Positions 1 to 11,780 are shown, counted from the first letter of the stretch. The stretch: 64,000 nt of DNA from Babylonia areolata (GCF_041734735.1 NC_134879.1:9952310-10016309); one strand, 5' to 3'. Numbers and translations are program-made. The notes: generated from the sequence alone by a model not told the origin.

Positions 1-556
1 TAAAAAAAAAAAAAAAAAAATCCAAGCTTTTTATGTATTGAGTATAATTTCAAAATGTAATGTTTAAGATGAGAAAGAGCAGTTTAAAGCAAATTAAGTC
101 CCCTAGCATTAATGACAGAGTAATTTCCCTTTTTTACTCTCTGCACCAAAACGTTTGCAAAATAAATAAAACTTCCATGCTTAGCAAAAGAAGTTCCTGT
201 TTGAATAAAAAATGATAATAATGACTGCTCTTGTTGTTGGATCAGAATATCAGATCAAAGTGCTAAGTTTAGAGAATACAAAAAATATAAATATAACAGT
301 AAATGCAGTTTGCATATAATTAGGCTTCATTTTTTTTTTTTGGTGCCCATCCCAGAAGTGCAATATTGTTTTAAACAAGATGACTGGAAAGAACTGAATT
401 TTCCCTATTTTTATGCCTAATTTGGTGTCAACTGACAAAGTATTTGCAGAGAAACTGTCAGTGTTAAAGTTTTACCACGGACACACAGACACACAGACAC
501 AAACGAACACCGGGTTAAAACATAGACTCACTTTGTTTACACATGTGAGTCAAAAA
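1..556 (-). mobile_element. Copy A of the five-copy 'GACTCACTT' repeat family (cut by window edge)
   Basis: This is a reverse-oriented copy of a non-coding repeat also found at 32022-32668, 40952-41540, 51296-51917 and 55898-56447. All copies share the same ordered blocks: a subterminal hairpin (GACTCACTT ... AAGTGAGTC), a CA/GT tract, a block of about 130 bases, an internal A-run next to GAAGCCTAATTATATGC, then a conserved AT-rich half. The hairpin end lies at about 524-556 here. The opposite end runs off the window at its A-run. No reading frame is conserved among copies, so I read it as a non-autonomous mobile element; its class is not settled. Confidence 0.8.
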
Positions 557-710
557 CAGCAACAACAAAACACCCCCAAAACAAACAAAAAAACCGATTT
601 GAAAGGGGGTGGGGGTTGGGGGTGGCAGCAGACGACTGAGTACGATAGAAAGGGTAAGGAAGGGGGAGGGATTGATTGTTTTGATCATTTGACTAATAAC
701 AACTTTTAAG

Positions 711-1903
711 TCTGATCCAATCCTGATCTCCTTTGGTGTGCCACAAGGCTCTGTCCTGGGCCCCGTTCTGTTCGTTCTGTACACTGCTCCTCTTTCTGAT
801 GTCATTTCTGGCCAGTCCGTTCTTCACCAGTCTTTTGCTGATGATACTCAGCTACAAAAGTCTGCAGAACCAAACTAAGTACACAGTCTGATTCTGTCAG
901 TGCAGGATTGGATTGCATTCTCGATGTTAAATCCTGGATGATATTCACGAAACTAAAGTTAAATGATGACAAAACTGAAGCTATGATTATTTCCTCTGTA
1001 AGAATGTCCACATCTTCCTCTTTTCTGCCTGTACTGTGGTTGGTGATGCCACAGTTCAGTTTTCTAAGTCAGCAAGGAACTTTGGAGTCATTCTTGACTC
1101 GAACCTCAGGTAGTGAATCTGATACGCACAATCAGTTGTGAACTTCGTGGCATCACCTCTATCCGTCAGTACCTTTCTGTTGAAACTGCTAAAACTCTTA
1201 TTTCTGCTTTTATGCTGTCACGAATCGACTACTGCAATTCTCTTCTCATAAGCTGTCCACATAATCTTCTTCAGCGAATTCAAAAACTTCAAGACAATGC
1301 TGCCCGTCTGACTCTAAGAGTCCTACGTACTGATCACATTTCTCCTCACCTCCGCACTCTACATTGGCTTCCCATTGAAGCGAGAATTAGATACAAAGTT
1401 GCGTGTCTCTGCTATTCTGCCTTCCACTCCGCAGGACCTTCATATCTTTCTGACCTTATCATTGTTTACACTCCCACAAGAAATCTCCGCTCTTCCTCTG
1501 ACTGTTACCATTTGAAACTTCCTCGTGTCAATACAAGAACCAATGGTGAACGTTCTTTCTTCTTTGCTGCTCCTCATATCTGGAACGACCTTCCTCATCA
1601 TATCCGTGCATCCTATTCTGTTTCTGCTTTTCGCTCATCACTAAAAACTCATCTTTTAAAAACCTCTGAGCACTCCCAGCTTCCTTTTTCTCCAACACCA
1701 CCCATGTCAGCTCATTTTGGATGTATACCGAGTGGGAGAGAGAGAGAAATTGGTTGGAGGGAGGGGTTTTGAGAAAGAGTGGTCATGAATGATTTCTGTA
1801 ATTTGTAATATTTTCTTTCGTGTTAAACGCCCTGAGCTCTTACAGAGAAAGAGAAAGGGCGCTACACAAAATTAATGTACATTATTAGTATTAGTATTAT
1901 TAC
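711..1903 (+). mobile_element. L2/CR1-like LINE, 5'-truncated and decayed
   Basis: From 711 the frame reads [20 protein letters not shown], followed by FADD at 834-845; these are the reverse-transcriptase GVPQGS and catalytic (Y/F)xDD motifs. The thumb and C-terminal region lies in a different frame at 1113-1772, with SRIDYCNSLL, LHWLPIEARIRYKVACLCY, SYLSDLI and SFFFAAPHIWNDLPHHIRA, all typical of L2/CR1-group proteins. At least three frame changes or stops separate these blocks, so it is dead. The 3' tail contains 'cgccctgagctctta' and 'gggcgctacacaaaat' and ends in ATT-type repeats near 1903, the usual tail layout of this group. The 5' part, with endonuclease and fingers, is missing. Confidence 0.9.
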
Positions 1904-2120
1904 GATAACTGTACTCTTTCCACTGATGTATGGACAAGACTTGCTGTGTCGTGTGTGTGTGTGTGTGGAGAAGGAATTGGGATGGGTGAGCTGGTGTTAG
2001 TGATGATGTTATATCCTTGGGAAAGGCACTTTCACTGCGATTTTCCCCACTCCAGCATGCATATTATTTATAGTCATGGATACATGAATTGTAAGTTGAC
2101 ATTTACGACACTACATAGAG

Positions 2121-2268
2121 GAGAAAAAGAAGGTGAGAAATATAAGGGGACAGACACACACAGAGAGAGGAGAAAAAGAAGGTGAGAAATATAAGGGGAC
2201 AGACACACACAGAGAGAGGAGAAAAAGAAGGTGAGAAATATAAGGGGACAGACACACACAGAGAGAAA
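2121..2268. repeat. 49-bp tandem repeat, three units
   Basis: Units starting 'gagaaaaagaaggtgagaaa' begin at 2121, 2170 and 2219, and each ends in a short CA/GA run. The units are almost identical, so the expansion is younger than the surrounding duplication. Confidence 0.9.
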
Positions 2269-2483
2269 GAGACAGGGAGAGTACAAAAGAAAGGAGAAAA
2301 TTAACGCAGGTCAAGACAATGATCAATCAATGAATAAAATGAAATGAGAGAGAGACAGAGACAGAGAGAGAGAGAGAAGGCTAAAATAAGCATGCACATG
2401 TTACAAAAAGCAGTAATAGAAATAACGCCATTTAAATAGTTTTGGGAGAGAAAAAAGAAGAAAAAAAAAAGAAGTAAAAACCC

Positions 2484-2487
<4 letters not shown>

Positions 2488-2532
<45 letters not shown>
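2488..2532. repeat. (GA)n microsatellite
   Basis: An uninterrupted GA dinucleotide run of about 45 bases. It is a purine-only mirror repeat. Confidence 0.95.
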
Positions 2533-2535
<3 letters not shown>

Positions 2536-2762
2536 GAACTGAATAAAATTCATTTTCTGAGGGTAATAGAGTAAGCAAAATAATGTTGTTGTTTTTTTTT
2601 TTCATCCAGTCCTCGAAAGGAAAAGAGTAACATTAACAAAGGGGGGGAATCATTATATCAGTACAGCATGTATATTATAGTCATGGGTACATGAATGGTA
2701 ATTTGACATTTAGAACACTACATAGAGGAGAATAAGGGGAGAGATATAAGAGGACAGAGAGA

Positions 2763-4140
2763 TACGGATACGGATACGGATACGGATACGGATATTTTAT
2801 TCAATATAGGCCATGGCCCCTCATGAAGGGGTGGTGTAAACAAACATTACAGAGGTAATATATTCAGATATATAACATAACACAGTTGTAACCTGAAAAT
2901 GAGAAAAACAGTCATTATCTGCATTTAGTCTTATTCACACATAATAACAAAAAAGCGGAAAACTAGCACACACTCAACTGCATATTGTATTTCTAATCTT
3001 TAAGGCTTTATATAAGTAAATTGCTAGCTGTTTATTAACGTGTTCCTTAGTGGATGACATAAGCAAATACAGTCTGAACAAGGAGGGTTGCCTATGAAAT
3101 TTTGAAGGTATCAGCTGATTTCTAAGATCACTTAACACAGGACAACAAAGTACAAAGTGGAGTTCACTCTCCGTCGCACTTTTACATAAAGGACAAATAA
3201 GGTCACTATCTTTATGTTGCCTGTAACGGTAATAATGCGTAAACAAATCAGAAATTCCAAATCTAAGCTTTGCCATGATACATTTTAAATGTCTATCCAT
3301 ATTCATAGCCAAATAAACTGGTATCGTATGTCTCAAATTAATCTGTCTGTAAAAATCAAAACGATTACTATCTTGGATATGGCTCGACCATTCCTGCCAG
3401 CGACAGTCGATTAGTCTCGATCGAAGTATACGTAGAAATCCGCTTATATTCTCTACTCCTTGATTTAGCCACACGTAAGCAAAGCCTAAATCATGCAGTT
3501 TTATTCTCACCTTTGACACCCAGTTAGTTCTACCTCTATTATCCAAATCATGTAACATGTTGTAGGCTTTCCTTGGCAGTCTTACGTTTTCCATTCGCAT
3601 TATTTTTAACCAATAAGAAATACATCTGACAATCGAATTCAAATATATCGGATATCGATTAGTTTCAGCATAGATTAAATCATTAGGTGTTTTCATAGTC
3701 ACCCCAAGAAATTTCTTTAATGCTAATAAATGAACTTTTTCACAGTGAATTGCTGATTCGTAAAGACCCCAAATTTCAGCTCCGTATTGTGTAATAGGTT
3801 GAATCTGACAGTCAAATAATTTCATAAACAATTCAAAAGATTGATTTTCTAAACTGGATAATTTTTGCATGATACAGAAAAGCGCATATTTCGCTCTGCT
3901 TGCAAGGTCTTTACATGCAACAGTAAAACTAAGTTTTGACGAAAAATAAATACCTAAGTATTTATAAACATTCACAACTGGCATAAATATTCCATTGTAA
4001 GTCCATTTTTCTCTGATCCCTAAATACCCTCCTTTTCTAAACACAATTATATTACTCTTTAACATATTGACTTTCAACTGAAGTGAAGTAGCAGCTCGAT
4101 ATAAATTATTTAACTGTGTTTGCAATCCTATAATTGTTTC
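2763..4140 (-). mobile_element. 5'-truncated LINE insertion with hexamer tail and 14-bp target-site duplication
   Basis: The insert is bounded by the direct repeat 'agaggacagagaga' at 2749-2762 and 4141-4154, a convincing target-site duplication. On the minus strand it contains a C-terminal LINE reading frame (2974-4140), a 3' UTR of about 170 bases, and a tail of five copies of the hexamer gatacg (plus-strand spelling, about 2763-2795). The open frame and perfect flanking repeat suggest a fairly young insertion. Because it splits copy 2 of the local duplication, it postdates that duplication. Confidence 0.9.
2974..4140 (-). pseudogene. C-terminal half of a LINE reverse transcriptase ORF
   Basis: About 388 codons are open without a stop. 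Motifs in order: NMLKSNIIVFRKGGYLG, VYKYLGIYFSSKLSF (reverse-transcriptase thumb region), IQPITQYGAEIWGLYESAIH, ALKKFLGV, WLNQGV, and a cysteine/histidine segment CPLCKSATESELHFVLCCP. These are common to APE-type LINEs of invertebrates, in which the region after the polymerase ends with a Cys-His motif. The catalytic palm (FADD) lies upstream and was lost by 5' truncation, so the copy cannot encode an active enzyme. The same frame reads through the flanking GA repeat to 4212; that extension is not part of the element. Exact clade not assigned. Confidence 0.9.
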
Positions 4141-4144
4141 AGAG

Positions 4145-4186
<42 letters not shown>

Positions 4187-4800
4187 AAAAAATGAAAATT
4201 AACATTGGTCAAGATAATGATTAATCAATAATAAAAAAGAAAAAGAAAAAGAAAATTAAGAAAAAAGACCCCCTCAAAACACACACACACACACACAAAA
4301 CACACTCAAAAAAGAACTAAAATAAATATGCACATGGTACAAAAAAAAAACAGTAATAGAAATAACGCCATTTAAATAGTTGTGGGAGCAAAAATGAGTT
4401 TGAAAGAGAGACGGAGAGAGACAGAGACACAGAGATAGATAGAGAGACAAGGACAGAGATGACGTGATACATAAGATAAGACAAAGAAATATACATTTCA
4501 AAAACATGTGTTTGCGCAGATCCGTCAAATGATAAAGCAACCAGAATAAGATTATCATCATTGGAGGAATAAAAGAGAGGGAGGAGGAAGAGAGGTGTGT
4601 GTGTGTGTGTGTGTGTGTGAAGAGATAGGGGGAGATAGACAAAGAGCGAGACAGAGAAAGGGGAGGGGGGGGGGGGGCAAATAGAACAACAAAGGTGTGA
4701 GAGAGAGAGAGAGAGGAAGGCGAGAACTGAAAAGAGCTGAATTGAATACATTTTTTTTCTCTTGAAGGCAATAGAGTAAGAAAGACAAAACATTTTTTCA

Positions 4801-5044
4801 GCCACACACACACACACACTCAGAGAGGGGGAGGGAGGGAGGGTGGTGGTGGTTTGTTTGGCACATTTACCAGTGTCTGCAGTTGTGGGAAGGTTGCAGG
4901 AGGGTCGGGGGAGAGGGGTGGAGGGAGACAGTTCGGAGGAGAGTGAGAGTGGAGGTTTGGGGGCAGGGGGGGGGGGGGGCGAGCTGACGTCACCCCTTAC
5001 AATGTGCCAGCCCAGGCCAGGCCAGGCCAGGGCATGGGGGGAAG
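4801..5044. other. Purine-rich and GC-rich spacer
   Basis: CA and GGGA-type simple sequence is followed by a GC-rich segment with a short ccagg tandem near 5011-5033. No coding or mobile-element signal was found. Confidence 0.6.
4985..4992. promoter_or_regulatory. Candidate CRE palindrome
   Basis: A perfect TGACGTCA, the full palindromic cAMP-response element bound by CREB/ATF bZIP proteins. It sits in a locally GC-rich patch. A single 8-mer can occur by chance, and no adjacent transcription start was identified. Confidence 0.25.
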
Positions 5045-5700
5045 GAGGGGGCTGGGGGAGAGGGATGGGGGGGGGGGGGAGGAGGGACAGGGTGACCGAG
5101 GTGAAAGCTGCGTGCTGTGCTGTGCTGTGTTTACCTGGAAGGGTCGCTTTTTGCAGGCCAACTGGGATACATGAAATGTTGGCTAGGTCAGACCATCCCG
5201 GCTCGATAAGACTTCCCATGTCGTCACTCACTTAGGACTTTTGGCCCGCTGTACTCTGCAGGCTCTTTGATTCCGCTTCACACATTCCTTTCCACAAACG
5301 TGAAAAAATGTCTGTGTAAATTCGTGGACTAAATATTTCATTGGTCATTAACTGTATGAAAACCGTAGCTTCCAGTTTTGTTTGTCCGTCCGTTTGGTGG
5401 GAGGATTTTATTGTTGTTGTTTTTCTCAGTCTTGTTGTTTGTGAGTGTGGGTGTGCCTGTCTTGATTGACAGAATAATTATGTCATTGAAAAACCAACTA
5501 CCAGATTGTCATTAACGCCACACGTAGAAAAAGTTCTGTACACTTCATAAATCAGGCATGTTTTCGAAAGTAAATCGTTTAAAACGTGGAGAGATGATTT
5601 TGAAATAAGCAGGCTGCTTCGTGTGTTCCACAACTGGCTTCTCACTGAGAACACTGGCCGTTGTTTCAAGCACACGTGCGCCTTGAACAGCTTGAAAAAT
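5045..5700. repeat. Old tandem duplication, left copy
   Basis: Shares ordered blocks with 5779-6620: a G-rich 'ggagggggctggggg' start, a 'gctgcgtgctgtgctg...tttacctgg' block, 'aggtcagaccatcccg', 'ctctgcaggctctttga', and 'gtccgtccgtttg...attttattgtt'. Spacing is uneven and identity patchy, so the duplication is ancient. No conserved frame was seen. Confidence 0.5.
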
Positions 5701-5778
5701 GTGTTTCAAAAATCGGAAAAAAGCAGTTATTCGATGGTGTTTACAAACAGTAGCTGTGGGTTTTCACTGTATTAAAAG

Positions 5779-6620
5779 AAGGGGGCTGGGGGGAGAGGGG
5801 AGGGGGTGGGACGGTGGGTGGAGGAGGGCCAGGCTAACCGATGACTTTTTAGCTGCACGCTGTGTGCTGTGCTTTCTTTACCTGGTTGGATCGGATACAT
5901 TGGAAACTGCTGCCGAGGTCAGACCATCCCGACTCCAGGAGCCAATTCTCTGCAGGCTCTTTGAGTTCCCTCCTGACTGCACCTTCCGCCAACTTGGAAC
6001 TTTATCATAGGAGCTGTTTTGTTCTTTTTTTTTTTTCACTGTCTGTTCTAATTTCCTTTGTCCGAAAACGGTTATTTACACACACAAAAACACAGAGTGT
6101 CAGGGTGTGTGTATTTGTATGAGCTAAGTTTGATATACTTATAAAGCGGGTATTTGCTATACTTTTTAGTTAACATTGTCAGAGCACTGCCTGCCTACTT
6201 GGCGCGCGTGCGTGCGTCTGTGTGTAAATATATAATAGGTGTATCTTAGTTTTTGCTTGCTTTCTTTCCTTCTTTCTTTCTCCCTTGCTTTCTTTCTTTC
6301 TTCAGTGTTTGATCAAGTCTTGTTATCCGTCCGTTTGTAGAGTGAATTTTATTGTTTTAGTGGTTGTTTATGTGGTGTTGTCTCATCAGTCTAATTGCAG
6401 CAACTCATTTTTTTTTTTTTAATACGAAAGAAAATTAGAAAGCATATTGTGACGGTTTCTGGAGTCAGAAAGTGGTGATGAAAACATGGAAAGCTTTAAA
6501 CTTTGACAGATCTGTAATATGATCGTAAAAGAATGAAATGCCTATCGATATGGGCTGCTTCAGCTGGATGAATTGTACGGTTTCCAGCACACAGTTTCTG
6601 GTTCAACAAACACCAGTTTC
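5779..6620. repeat. Old tandem duplication, right copy
   Basis: Partner of 5045-5700. The clearest matching blocks are 5918-5932 'aggtcagaccatccc', 5951-5966 'ctctgcaggctctttg' and 6326-6350 'tatccgtccgtttgtag'. Extra CTTT-type simple sequence (6255-6303) lies inside it. Confidence 0.5.
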
Positions 6621-8165
6621 AGATGGTAAGCAAAAATAGGATTGTTGAGAAGACGAGCGAGAGAGGGAGACACTTGTAGAATATAATGAAAGAAACAGCT
6701 TGAGGTGGCTTACTACAGTCTTTATTAGTTACATCTTCACCAAGTCTTTAAAAAAAATCTCCCAAAGCCAGTTAAAAGCAAAGCTTTTGAGAGAACTGTT
6801 CTCGGTTTTTCCGGAGTTTTCATAATACAATGATCAGTTTACACCATCATTGCAAACAGGCATCCGGAAATACAGTCGAGCAACTGACACAAAAACGCGC
6901 GCGTGCGCGCGCGCACACACACACACACTCTCTCTCTCACAGACACACACATACCTACACGCAACACCATCCGCTCCCCTCCCCCCCCCCCCCCCTCCTC
7001 CTCACACACGCACGCAGAAGTAACTCTCCACAGGTAAAAGTACACAACAGGTCGTCAGACTGGCGGACGCAGTGTGGGATGGAACGGTCTGACCTGTTCA
7101 CACCACACCGCCATCATTCCATCCTCCATGCTGCAGTGAAGAGCAGGGACGTGGAGACGGGACACCAGCTGGGGGAAACAAGCGTGCGCTCACACACACA
7201 CACACATCCGTTTACACCGTTACACACACACGTGCACACACACACACGAATGCGAGCGCGTGCGCACACAGCAGCCATACCTACTGTCCCTGACCCACAA
7301 AGATGTTTGTGTATGTGAGCGAAGTGTTAGTGCGTGTGTGTCGTGTGAGAGAGAGAATGTGTGTTAGCGAAGTGTGTGGGCGAAGGGTTTGTGCGTGTGT
7401 CTGTGAGAGAAGTGTGTGTGTGAGCGAAGTGAAGTGTTTGTGCGTGAGTATGTGTGTGAGCGAAGAGTGTGTGTGTGTGTCCCCCGCCGGGCGTCATCGA
7501 TCCGCATAATCAGTATGAAAAATACGAACTAAAATAAAGTCGGTCAGGCCATACCGTTCCGCGCACCCTGTCCGCGAACATGTCGCTGTGCACTTTCAAC
7601 CTCTTTCTCCAGTGTGTGTGTGTGTGCGCGCGTGCATTTGTTATGTGTGTGCGCGCGCGCGCGCGAGATCGTGTGTGTGTGTGTGTGTGCACGCGTGTGA
7701 TCATGTGTGTGCGTTCTTGTCTTTGTCAGTCCGTCTCCCTGTCTCTGTCTCTACTCTTTCTTCATCGTGAGCAATGGCCTAAACATGAATGCATGAATAA
7801 AACATCCGCCCTCTCTCTTTTTTGTCATAATCCCTTCGCCTTTCTCTGGTTGAAGCACTCCTTCACTGACTGACCGAAGGTGGTCTCTGCAGTAGTGCAA
7901 CGCTGTCACACCGTGCAGGTTGATATCGTTTCGCTGCCAAAAAACAAAAGTGTTTGGCTTTTTTTTTGCACTATCTTTTCTTCGTTTGAATAAATGCGTG
8001 ATATTGATACTTAATAGCACCTGTCCTATGTCGGAGACCAAGCTCTAAGCGCATTGGAAACTCAGTCATTTGCACAACAGACCAGCTACTTCGGTAGACA
8101 AAGCCGACGGATGGCTGCCATGTTCCGCTTATCATTCGTTTCCTGTGTCATTCAATCAGATTTCA
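6621..8165. other. Simple-sequence spacer
   Basis: Holds CG/CA tracts (6896-6960, 7190-7270), a degenerate minisatellite built on 'gtgtgagcgaagtgtg' (7310-7480) and TG/CG tracts (7614-7715). The stretches 7020-7180 and 7780-8165 are ordinary unique sequence with no recognisable exon. Confidence 0.6.
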
Positions 8166-8530
8166 GGCGCTCACATGTACACACGGAGACAGACATGTAA
8201 CATTTTACATGCATGACCGTTTTGTTTATTTACCCCGCCATGAAGGCAGCTATACTCCCTTTTCGGGGGTTGGAATGCTGGGTATGATCTCGTTTCCATA
8301 ACCCACCGAACGCTGACATGAATTACAGGATATTTAACGTGCGTATTTGATCTTCTGCGTGCGTTTTCACACCAAGGAGGTTCAGACACAAGCAGATCTG
8401 CACATATGTTGACCTGGGAGATCTGAAAAATCTCCATCCTTTACCCACCAGGCGCCGTTACCGAGATTCGAACCCGGGACCCTGAGATTGAAAGTCGAAT
8501 GCTTTAACGACTCGGCTATTGCGCCTGTCG
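8166..8530 (-). mobile_element. tRNA-headed SINE
   Basis: Read on the minus strand, it starts near 8527 with 'gcgcaatagccgagtcgtta' (A-box-like), then 'gggttcgaatctcgg' (B box), then the family core with 'cctggtgggtaaag', 'gatctcccaggtcaacata' and 'tcagcgttcggtgggttat'. It matches the 63073-63546 element over most of its length but has a single copy of the core segment that is doubled there. The tail end near 8166 is degraded. The tRNA-like head is an internal RNA polymerase III promoter relic, not a tRNA gene. Confidence 0.9.
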
Positions 8531-8789
8531 TTTGCATTTACTTCACCTGTTCTTTTATTTCAACATATTTACGTATTCATAATTATTCTGATTTTGCTTT
8601 ATTCCCCCCCCCCCCCTCCCCTCATTTTCGCGCAAGCAATGCCGAATGCTCTGGATCTGCGGCCATCAAAAGATGGTCAACAGTTTGGGTTTTTCAATAT
8701 AAATCACATACACATAGAACCAGCTCATGTGTCTCATTTTGACTAATTACGATAGTACTTTCATCTTTTTGGTTTTTGCTGAATTTCGC

Positions 8790-10870
8790 GCATATCTCTG
8801 ATTCGCAAAGATGTTGAAAACTCTGGAGAGACAGGTTTATGTGTTTTTATTCACCACAGTATTCAGTTTAAACTAGTTGAGCCTTTTGATCACCGTAACG
8901 TTGAATCAGTTTGGATCCAGGTTACTTGGGGAAAAACAAACAAAACAAAGCAAACAAGTTCTTCTAGGATTCATTTGTAGAAATCCAGCTGAACACGTAA
9001 ACTGGAAAGACATTTCCACTTTGGTGACGGAAGAAACGCCATTGCTTTCAGATGAGTTGATATTGTTGGGTGATTTTAATAATGATTTACTTGAATGTAA
9101 GAAAGCCTGGACACATTCATTTCAGTCATTTGTTTGTTCAGTTAATCGGATCGATAAGCCCACACGAATATCAGTAATATCTGAATCTCGTATTGATCAT
9201 ATTTATACCACATATAAAAATATATTGGAAGTATGCTCGCCTGCCTATGGTTGTAGCGACCACTATCCAGTTTTAGTTACATGGTCTAAAAAGGAGTCAA
9301 AATCCCTAATAATGATCATAAATTTGTTACTAACAGAAGCTATACATTTCGAGAAGGATAAGTTCTTACTTCATTCAAACATGTCATATTTTTCTTGGCA
9401 CACTAGTTTACTACTCCAGACTAGACCTTTGGTACCATAATTTTTGATTATGCATAAGCACACACCATTGAAAACCAAAGGTATCTGAGATAATCCAAAT
9501 CTACCTTTGCTGTCCAAACATCTTGTTGATGCAATGACTTTGCGTGACTTCTTTCTGTCGACAGGCGCTAAAGAAGAAGTTAAGAAACAAAGAAATCGTG
9601 TCAATCATTTAAAACATCTTGCTAAGATTGAATGTTTTCGATATCTTGTTTCTCCTAAAATTGGCATCAGGTCACTTTGGAATGCCATTAACCGGCTAAC
9701 CTGCTAGCAATAAGATTAGTGCAAAATCCACCTTGATTTCGAATCTGAATCGAGATTATCTTAACGCCCATTTTTGTGAAATAGCTTATTCAACAGTACG
9801 ATCTGATAGATGTGTGCATAATATTCTTGAAACTTTACGAGATTTGTTTTTTAAAACAGGCATGTTCTGATTTGAAAACTCCGCTCATGTCCGTTCATGA
9901 AGTGTACCATGCTTTAACTGATTTGAAACAAGCACTTGCGGGTTTGACTGTAATGATGGTAAAATTATTAAAAAAAATTGCTGCTCCGGTTATTTGAAAA
10001 CATTCACTTAACTTTTAACTTGTGTATATGCAAAAACCATTATCCCCAAAACATTCAAAATTGTTAAAATTATACCACTTCATACATCAGGTGGTCGTAC
10101 TAACCCTTCAAACTTTAGACCTATATCTGTTCTGCCAGTTATTTCAAAACCACTAGAAAATCACATTAGAAAGTATTTCCTTACTCATTTTGACAAATCT
10201 AATCTTTTTCATCCTAACCAATCCAGATTTAGGATCCTCCGTTCATGCCACACTGCATTAACCAACTTATCTGATAAATGGCTTACTAACAAATAATAAA
10301 ATTACCCGAGTTGTCTTTGATTTTGCCAAAGCATTTGATGTAATAGACCACACTCTTCTTCTGAAAAAGCGTACTCTATGTTCCTACCTAATGACACACT
10401 ACAAATTAAGTCCTCATCCATACATGAGAGAACAAATAGTGCTGGTCAGTGGTCATAAATCTTTAGCCAGTGAAGTAAGATGCACCCCAGGGCTCTGTTC
10501 TGGGACCGAAACTATTTTCAATTTCCACAAATGCTTGGCTTCTGTCTTTTACAGCACACTGTGAAATGTTTGCGTATGGCACGACCCTGCATGCAAGTAA
10601 TTAAGAAAGGAATGAAATATGTGTATCTTTACAAACAAAACAGTCAGTTGAATGGGAGTTAAACCACATGAACCCACACCCACAAAAAAGATAACCACCA
10701 GACAAAAGCGTCAGAACATTTCTGATTCTGGTCTTCCCCTCTTCATCAATGGTAAAAGTATTGAAGAAGTTGAGCACCATAACGTTTTGGGGTTAGTAAT
10801 TGACAGTAAGTTCTCACGGTCTGAGTATATGAGATGTGCTATGTAAAACATGGTCTGAGTATATATGAAT
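8790..10870 (+). mobile_element. Decayed LINE with endonuclease and reverse-transcriptase remnants
   Basis: The endonuclease half reads ENSGETGLCVFIHHSIQFK from about 8815. It continues in another frame with SDELILLGDFNNDLLE (about 9045), SRIDHIYTT (about 9187) and CSDHYPVLVTW (about 9252), the APE-type GDFN and SDH catalytic motifs. The reverse-transcriptase part shows NFRPISVLPVISKPLE (about 10110), VVFDFAKAFDVIDHTLLL (about 10311) and GKSIEEVEHHNVLGLVID (about 10752). Several frame changes and stops break it, and the YADD core is not recognisable. Layout fits an L2/CR1-like element. The 3' end is unclear; similarity fades after about 10850. Confidence 0.85.
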
Positions 10871-11690
10871 TTAAAAATGCATGTTATATATAGATTTGAT
10901 GAAGGGATAAACAACATAACGCAAAGACACTCCTTTCTGATTATTAATAAATCAAAGAAAATAAACAATTATATTCAGTTTCCCTTCAGGGATAAATCAC
11001 ATGAAATTACAATCTAGATGGTCGCAACCAATGGTCTATTTTCCTTACACCTCCCCTTTATAGTTTTAAATCATAATATATATTTAAAAAAAAAAAAAAA
11101 ATTTTATTTTCACGACTGTCTTTCACGACTTGTTTCCAAACGTCTTTCGGTGGGCGATACTTCAGTAAAACACCTTCGTCTGATAACAGGCCTGGCGCTG
11201 AGGATCCTGAAACATTCTCAGAACCTACCTGTAGTTAAATCGAACAATTTGTAAAAATAGTACTCACATGACTTGCATCGCTATTTTCGTTTTACTGAAC
11301 CAGTGTTCAGAAACGTAAATAAATAAATTAAAAAACCAAACAAACAAACAAAAAAAACAACAAAAAACAACAACAAAAAACCCCAAAAAACCAAAAACAA
11401 AAAAAAACAACAACGAAATTTACAAACTTTATAAGAAGCGATGTCACCGATTTCCTCACGACCAAATTCGAAGTTACTGACTCACAAGTACTTCAAATCA
11501 ACTTCCCCTGAACCTCCACAAAACCAACAAGACTGAAGACTCACATTCTCTTTTAGAAAGGCTATACAGTGTCTGCCCCAGACATTCTTAGATCCCGAGG
11601 TCTATTATTTCGACCAGGTCACTCCTGTGACCAGTTTAGCTGGCAAGAATTTTGGTGCACTTCACAGCAGAACAACTCGTGAACACATTA
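10871..11690. other. AT-rich spacer
   Basis: Contains an A-run (11084-11101) and a CAAA/AAC-rich tract (11325-11420). The rest is non-repetitive sequence with no gene signal that I can support. Confidence 0.6.
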
Positions 11691-11698
11691 TTCACCTC

Positions 11699-11780
11699 AG
11701 CGCCAAAAACACGTGCACCACGAGCCTTTGTCCACACATAGCGCCAAAATCACGTGCACCACGAGCCTTTGTCCACATAT
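11699..11780. promoter_or_regulatory. 41-bp tandem duplication carrying E2F-like and E-box motifs
   Basis: Two near-identical 41-bp units (11699-11739, 11740-11780) each carry GCGCCAAAA, which fits the E2F consensus TTTSSCGC on the other strand, and CACGTG, the palindromic E-box of Myc/USF/HIF-type bHLH proteins (11710-11715 and 11751-11756). The motifs are about three bases apart in both units. Whether this is a functional element is unknown; no transcription start was identified nearby. Confidence 0.4.

Larger units (their letters stand above)
2055..2610. repeat. Tandem duplication, copy 1
   Basis: Landmarks appear here in the same order as in 2660-4800: 'tatagtcatggatacatgaat', 'catagaggagaa', 'caatgatcaatcaat', 'cagtaatagaaataacgcca' and 'gaattgaactgaata...gtaatagagtaagcaaa'. 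The offset at the left end is about 610 bases. The copies differ by scattered substitutions and by different GA-repeat lengths, so the duplication is not recent. This copy holds a 49-bp local trimer that the other copy lacks. Confidence 0.75.
2660..4800. repeat. Tandem duplication, copy 2, split by a LINE
   Basis: This is the partner of 2055-2610. Its left part is 2660-2762 and its right part is 4141-4800. The right part keeps 'gataatgattaatcaat' near 4212 and 'cagtaatagaaataacgcca' near 4350. The intervening 2763-4140 is a LINE insertion. The right part also carries GA, GT (4595-4619) and G-rich simple sequence. Confidence 0.7.

Noticed and set aside
4317-5231. 304-codon minus-strand frame
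   Set aside because: Mostly translation of GA, GT and G-rich simple repeats; no motif.
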